From assembly GCA_963576565.1 (NCBI GenBank), contig OY755047.1, positions 19,475,171-19,539,170 of the forward strand: a stretch of 64,000 nt of DNA. The letters run 5' to 3'. How positions within the stretch are numbered: the stretch's first letter is position 1; each line of letters starts with the position of its first letter. Below the pieces are notes generated by a model, which worked only from the letters and a program-made list of their open reading frames with translations, was not told the origin of the DNA and did no database searches. Source of the DNA: Aspidapion aeneum. Taxonomy: Eukaryota; Arthropoda; Insecta; Coleoptera; Brentidae. This document shows positions 58,361 through 64,000 of the stretch, in pieces. Made by a program: the position numbers and the translations under genes.

Positions 58361-59077
58361 GATATAGCGTGGAGTTCACTTGGAGTGTGCTAATGGGTTA
58401 GGAAGGTATCAGATCCATCATGGAGCCATTTATATCAGAGGATGACCCCACTTGTAGTAGGTACCTCATTCAAAAGGTTACCTATGCAAAAAGAAAAACA
58501 ACGGAAGAATTTATTTTGATATGACAATCAAAATGTAAGAAAAAACTCTATTTACTTTTCATTGTACACAGTACTCATTAAAAAAATTATAAAAAATGTA
58601 AAAAAAATATTCTTTAATGTCCAAAAATTATGCTATTTTTTAAAGCTTTTAATGATGAAAAAATTATTTTTTGAGATTTTAATGTGAATGTGTCAAACAA
58701 ATTCATACGGTTGTTTTTATTTTTCACAAGCTTTTAATTGAGGTACAGTCAGGCACTTTTTTAAATGCCAAAACATTTTTTTCTATAAAACTTTATCATT
58801 TAAAGATATCAGAAACAAGAGAGAGATAATGTTAAATATGTACAACTACAGACAGAGGTTAGGTTTACTATTCTTTTGGTTTGGTTTAAACTGGTTTAAC
58901 TACTTTTAGAAAGGGAAATGTTTTATTTTCCAGAGCGGCAATTTAAAAAGTCACCGATTGTACAACAAGGGGGGTCATCTCATTCTGGGAGTCCGATTAA
59001 AAAAAATTTGCAGCGAAAAAAGTGCCTGTGAGAAAACTCAGTTGATGTGTTTTTGTTTGTCACCACCTATAGGTAAG
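58361..59077. other. AT-rich interval, nothing identified
   Basis: No ORF, RNA gene or repeat partner could be supported. Confidence 0.4.
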
Positions 59078-59836
59078 TAGGGGAGAGCGGGGCAAGATAA
59101 AAAACTTTAATTTTTTAGATAGATGTTTTGGTTTACAAACAAATTTAAAAAAAGACACAAAAATTTAAACCCTAAAAATTTACACAACGAAATACCTAAA
59201 AAAAGTATTTTCATCACCTTGCCCCACTAGCGGGGTAAGTTGACGAGCCTATTGGGGCAAGATGATAACTGGGCGCATAGGTCACAAATGAACGTCCCCT
59301 TCTTTTTATATGAGGTACACGCCTAAACAAAATATTTTCGTTGTTTTTTTTTGTTTTTTGGTTAAAATCATTAAAAGCTTTCTTTTTAACTTTTAAGAGT
59401 TTGCTATGAGTTCTCTTTTCATTTTCTTGTTCACTTGTTTTTTCAAGCTCTTCTTTATTCGTCATCTTGTCCCCGCCAACTTGCCTCAAGGTACAATTTT
59501 TTAGTAAAAAATAAAAAATATAAACAAAAAACGACCAAAGACGGACATTTACACGTTCTTATATTGAAAATATAATAAAAAATTTCCTAGTTACTAATAA
59601 ATATTATTCTTCCCTTAGGTTTTTCCGCAAAAGTTTATTTTTCGGTATAAAATTTTATAAGCGACCAGTCGAATTATAGGTTAGGAGCCACTGTACTATT
59701 ATTATTCTTACGTGCTCCATCTATCTTAAACCGATAAAACTTTGACTTTAAAGAGTTCTAACAGCACAGTTATAAACTCGTTGCCATTCATACATTTTGT
59801 GTTGCCCCGTTCGTCATCTTGCCCCGCTCTCCCCTA
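59078..59836. mobile_element. 759-bp TIR element (GGGGAGAGCGGGGCAAGAT ends)
   Basis: TAGGGGAGAGCGGGGCAAGA at 59078-59097 is the exact reverse complement of 59817-59836. TA may be a target duplication, leaving GGGGAGAG...CTCTCCCC ends. Variants of the GGGGCAAG(A/T)TGA motif recur inside near both ends (59218-59265 and 59462-59492). A minus-strand ORF of 91 codons (59214-59489) is lysine-rich (KLLKVKKKAFNDFNQKTKK) and may be a transposase or DNA-binding remnant, but no catalytic motif is visible. Confidence 0.7.
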
Positions 59837-60883
59837 CCTCCTAAGTGTGTGTATTTTCAAAGTTATTTACATTCTTAAATTGCAATTAGTCTCTCTGAGG
59901 GGGTTATTTTTGGCAAACCACCCAAAAATCTGCATCAGCTGGTGCAACCTAAATTCCCAAAAGTCCAGCTGTTTTTCTTAAGGTACCATCTTAGGTACGA
60001 TTTCTTTAAAATTTAAAAAAGCTTAACACATTACGGTGCGTGTCAAATTTTTGTCCCATACCATTTAAAATAATCATTTCATCTTTTTTTAACCCACACA
60101 AACCACATAATTCTATCCTTGTTTGACTTGTGCCCAAAAGTCAGAAGAAAAGCAATGCACGTGCAGTTCTATGATTGTTTAAATGTCCATTTACTTTTAA
60201 AAGGACCTTTTTAAAAAAGAAATCACCTGAAAAGGATCCCGAAGAAAGAACTTGTTGCTCTAAGAAATAGGCTTCGATGAAACACAATTGGATCACATGC
60301 AGTGATGCAGGGTGGATGTTCTTAGGTATATTGTCCAAAATGGATAGAATATAGTAAAGCACCTATTTTTGGCGCGCGTTTTAAGGGTTCGGTTCGGTTC
60401 AAAATTGAAAAAATAACAAAATGTAAAACATAGGAAATGAAAGAAAATATTATTAGTAGGGTAAAGAGAGTTTTCAGCCACCTACTATTGAAAAAAGTTA
60501 ATTATAAAAGTTATAGGGAATAATAAGGTCTATAATTTGTAACCTAAAATTTTCCGATAATTTTTTTTATTTTTATCTCCCATAATTTTATTTTGTTTTT
60601 TACCTAACTGCAGCACGGCGAAAGGAAGGGTAATGTTTTTCGATTGTTGTATGTAAGTAAATATGTATGTTTGTGTCACGCTAGAGGCTAAACCGCTGAA
60701 CCGATTTTGATAAAAAAAGGTGTCGTTGAATTGCTACTGATCCCAAAGGTCAAATCAACATGGCGGTCTTCAGATGCCATTTTGTCACATGATGTAGGCT
60801 TTAATAGTCAGAGCATATTATTTTAAAAGGCTTTCCGTTTTCGGTCTAGAAGCAAATCATATTACTTTTTGGCAACAGACCAT
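59837..60883. other. Non-coding interval with a shared CGCTGAACCGATTTTGAT motif
   Basis: Short ORFs (60141-60362, 60293-60481) are not recognisable. At 60640-60720 a TATGTAAG-type simple repeat is followed by GGCTAAACCGCTGAACCGAT, the motif also found beside the microsatellites at 50.3, 51.4, 51.9, 56.9 and 57.5 kb. Confidence 0.45.
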
Positions 60884-63146
60884 TTCCCCCTAATTTGACC
60901 CCGCTGAATCCGAATATCTCTGTTGCCAACTCGAAAAATCGACAGGGACGGAGAAAATCCCCCCAAACCCCCAAAAACCTGTTTTTTTTTTCAGTTTTAT
61001 GCAATTTTCTCGAAAACTAACCTTTTTATCAAAAATTACAAAGAACATTTTTTTGTGGAGAATAAAATTCCCTTTCCAACGATGTATTGATTAATAAGGT
61101 TAGGAAAAGCAATTAGCTCTTCAGTGGCGTACGTTAATTGGGATTATTTAGAAAAAACATGTTTATTATAGGTTTTTCAAAATTTTCTCAAAACCTACAC
61201 TTTTTAGGAAAAAATATGTAGTATACTTTATTGTAGAACATAACATTTTCGTTTAAAAACTTTATTAAAATGTCGGGTTGTTGCCATATTTAAGGCTTCA
61301 GGGGCGTACTAATATAAACTTATTTTCAAAAATAACTGAAATAATCAGTATCTCTTGCATATTTAAATATCTTTTCTAACTAAGATTTTCAGAAAAAATG
61401 TGCCTTTATTCTTTATTGAGGCTAAGACAATTTCTTTTTAAATGATATATTACAAAGTGAGGTTAATGTTATAATAAATACTTCAAAAAGGTTCGTAATT
61501 GATACCTACTAAAATAAAATGTTTCCAAATTAAAATAAACTGTTTTTTGATTAGATAAGATATTTTGAATTATCTAAATAAGTTCTTTAAAGCAAAAAAA
61601 CACCGGTGGATATAAGGGGATTGGGCATAGGGGCCAACCTGTTAGGAAGAGTTTGATATTTTTTTGCCTTATACTTATGCAATTTATGAAATTGAAATTG
61701 AGATTTTGATGGAAATTGAATGAAACCCGTAACAAAAATAATATTTTTTGGTAATTTTGGCAATTTACGGACGCCCCTGGAGAGTTTTCTATACTATGGG
61801 TAACACACTGTTTAAAAGGACATTTTATTATCGGGCCCGCCGCCGAAGCCATAAAAGGTCGAAAGTGCAAAAGGTCGAAAAAAAATCGACAAAACAAACT
61901 ATTAAAAATACAAATTTACCGTATCAAGTCGAATTGACCTGTCCAGTCGATGTGAACCCGCGGCCGTACTTTCGATCTTTGGTACTTTCGATCTTTTGTA
62001 CTTTCGACCTTTTGAACTTTCGACCTTTTGTTTTTTGATCTTTTTTACTTTCACCTTTTGTACTTTCGACATTTTGTATTTTCGACATTTTGTACTTTCG
62101 ACCTTATTTTTTCGACCTTTTGAACTTTCGACCTTTTATCCACCGAAAAGCTAATATGACACAAAATTGATTAGTTTGGATTGATCTTAAATAATTTCTT
62201 TAAATTAAGAACACAACTGGAGCGGTAAATATAAAATAATTTCCACTTTGTTATACATTGTTTGAAAGGAAATTTTATTGGCTATGACGAAGTATAGAAC
62301 ACATTTTTTGATAAAGACCTTGGTTTTTAAGAAAATTGAATAAAACGTATGAAAAACATGTTTTTTTTAATGATTTGTTGAAATCACCCCCATTGACGGG
62401 TGTCGCTGGAGAGTTTGCTATAAGTCAAACCCCACCGAGTTTCACATTTTTAAAAAGGAAATTTCCCTGTCTACAAAAAAGAGTAGAACAAGTTTTTTGT
62501 TGTTAAGCTTAGTTTTTGAGAAAATTAGATAAAACTTGTAAATAAAATGGTTTATTTTCTGTTTTTTTCAAAATTAATTTAATTTACGAATGCCCCTGAA
62601 GTTTTATTTCTAAAATCGATTTAATCATGTTATACGTCATTTTGAAGGAAATTTTATTGAGTATACCAAAATGTAATACATGGTTTCCTGTAGATATTAG
62701 TTTTTAAAAAAATTAAATAAATCTTGGAAAAAACATAGGTATTTTTTCAACTTTTTTTAATTACTTCAATTAACGGACGCCGCTGGAGAGCTTGTTATTA
62801 GTCTAACTTTATTAAGTTATACTATGTTGAAAAGGGAATTTTATTGTCTACAATAAAGTGTGGTATACATTTGAAAAAACCTCAAACTTTCAGATTTTGG
62901 TGGTCTGGGGGGGGGGGTTTTTGGAGGTTTTTGGAGCCATTTAAAAAAATTATATGTTATTATTTTTTAATTATACAAATATATATTTTGAATGTACACC
63001 TGTGACAATTTGGGCTTTCCAGCGGCAATTTAAAATTCGGCCGCCATTTTGGCCGCCATCTTGAATATCTCAGCCTCTGTCAATATTTCGAGTTGGCAAC
63101 AGGGATATTCGGATTCAGCGGGGTCAAAATAGGGGAAATTCCTTTG
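60884..63146. mobile_element. Second fold-back element (about 2.26 kb)
   Basis: The termini are inverted for about 70 bp: TTTGACCCCGCTGAATCCGA, then ATATCTCTGTTGCCAACTCG at the left, matching 63068-63130 at the right. Inside, a diverged unit of about 190 bp marked by ACGGACGCCCCTGGAGAG recurs forward at about 61767, 62394, 62587 and 62774, and inverted at about 61123 and 61307. The sub-repeats therefore face each other, as in Foldback elements. It is interrupted by the block at 61850-62140. No transposase is present. Confidence 0.6.
61850..62140. repeat. TTTCGACCTTTTG minisatellite element
   Basis: At least ten copies of a 13-14 bp unit (CTTTCGACCTTTTGTA variants) run from about 61966 to 62138. 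Two inverted copies (AAAAGGTCGAAAGTGCAAAA) begin at 61853, with a unique GC-richer centre between (61920-61965). Palindromic ends (CATAAAAGGTCGAAAG against CTTTCGACCTTTTATC) suggest an inserted element. The ORFs over it are repeat artefacts. Confidence 0.7.
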
Positions 63147-63269
63147 ATTACCCATTGCAAATGTCCTCTAATTTGCTGTAGTTACTTTGTATTCCTCCCT
63201 GCTCCCACCCATCTCCCCTTCTATCATTTCCCCCACCCTATTCAAAAACCATATTCGCATAATTTTATC

Positions 63270-63625
63270 AAATATAGAGCGATTTCAAAAATTCATTCTG
63301 CATACGCTTTCAGATTTTTTTCCAACACCAGTTTACTCGCGCCCCCTCTCCTCCCCGTCATCCTTATTAGTAATAGTTATAGCTATAACTTTCACAAATA
63401 TAAAGCGATTTCAAAAGTTCTTTCTGCACACGCTTGAAGACTTTTTTTCAACATCATTTTACTAGTTTGCCCCTCCCTCTTTTCTCCTTTCCCTCCTTAT
63501 TACAATAGTTGTATATACTTTCACAAATATAGATCGATTTGAAAAATTCTTTCTGCACACGCTTTAAGACTTTTTTTGACACCATTTTACTAGTTCCCTC
63601 CTCCCTCTCTCCTCCCCCACCTTCA
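63270..63625 (+). repeat. Three tandem units of about 127 bp
   Basis: AAATATAGAGCGATTTCAAA-type starts occur at 63270, 63396 and 63525. Each unit continues with TTCTTTCTGCACACGCTT, a T-rich run, ACCATTTTACTAGT and a C/T-rich block. Two overlapping ORFs here simply follow the repeat. Confidence 0.75.
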
Positions 63626-63780
63626 CTCAATGAAGGTAACACTGTTTGCGTCCGTAGAAAATCTACACGTACGTTTTGGGTAAATGTAAATGAATTGTAA
63701 ATGCATAGTGCTTTTTATAAGGCTGAATAAGAATTAAACCTAAAAGTTAAAAATAAAAATATTTTTAAATAAAAACAAAC

Positions 63781-63983
63781 ACCCAACTGCTAAATTTACT
63801 TGTAACTACTAGTCGCACTTGGGTACAAAATTACCGAATAACCTGATTCATGAAAATACAAAACTGTATAATTTCGTAAGTGCGCTTTGGGCATCAAAAC
63901 TAAAAGTTGAAGCATGTCGTCCATTACAGGTATATCAATTTTGTACTGCGACTAGTACTTACAGGTAAATTTAGCAGTTGGGT
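63781..63983. mobile_element. 203-bp MITE with TIRs of about 36 bp
   Basis: ACCCAACTGCTAAATTTAC at 63781 and the TAGTCGCA inner edge (63809-63816) are matched inverted at 63947-63983, with one or two indels. There is no coding content. The target duplication is unclear. Confidence 0.7.
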
Positions 63984-64000
63984 ATTTTTTTTAATGAAAT

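Noticed and set aside
61574..62038. ORFs over the TTTCGACC minisatellite
   Set aside because: They consist largely of repeat-encoded residues (FRPF, KVQKVEKK) and occur on both strands.
63093..63465. Overlapping 114- and 92-codon ORFs at the right end
   Set aside because: They follow the tandem 127-bp repeat in two frames at once. No domain is visible.

Overview
This is a gene-poor, AT-rich eukaryotic window, most likely from an insect. The clearest pointer is an endogenous errantivirus-type (env-bearing Ty3/gypsy) retroelement, a group known mainly from insects. I see no bacterial operon, no CRISPR array and no intact host protein-coding gene that I can name. Almost the whole window is transposable elements, their fragments and satellite DNA.

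Layout. (1) 0-7.4 kb: a mosaic of small terminal-inverted-repeat (TIR) elements, inverted-repeat arms about 6 kb apart, a LINE reverse-transcriptase tail and a tRNA-like sequence. (2) 7,482-37,144: the dominant object, a giant fold-back structure of about 29.7 kb. It has two inverted arms (about 17.3 and 9.7 kb) around a 2.7 kb spacer, and each arm is filled with a 148-bp satellite (roughly 109 and 58 monomers by length). An 11-bp direct repeat, TCAATAAATCA, lies exactly outside both ends, which is what a transposition target-site duplication would look like. (3) 37.1-40.1 kb: a dead LINE tail, a small fold-back, and tandemly duplicated coding-like fragments next to a somewhat GC-richer, promoter-like stretch. 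(4) 40,072-47,729: the retroelement on the minus strand, with two LTRs that read as identical, a 4-bp target duplication (CCCG), PBS, gag, a -1 frameshift site, pol, a spliced env and a PPT. It looks young, yet env is broken near its C-terminus by a one-base frame change in an A-run. (5) 47.7-56 kb: a TA-flanked MITE, a nested cluster of three AGCTCACAC-type repeats with CTGT microsatellites inside an older inverted repeat, and a 169-bp satellite of about 19 monomers. (6) 56-64 kb: an inverted repeat interrupted by an internally deleted LINE (endonuclease joined to the C-terminal tail), further MITEs, a second and smaller fold-back element, and tandem repeats.

How the parts work together. The retroelement is the only unit with a near-complete set of genes: Gag for particles, a Pol with protease, RT, RNase H and integrase motifs, and Env from a predicted spliced message. 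The fold-backs and MITEs carry no recognisable transposase, so they would need enzymes from elsewhere. Three of the structures (29.7 kb, 2.3 kb and the 6 kb pair) share an inverted-arm plan, and a short conserved motif sits beside simple repeats in several otherwise unrelated elements.

All identities are from reading the sequence; no alignment or database search was run. Repeat boundaries without a stated target duplication are accurate to about 10-30 bases.
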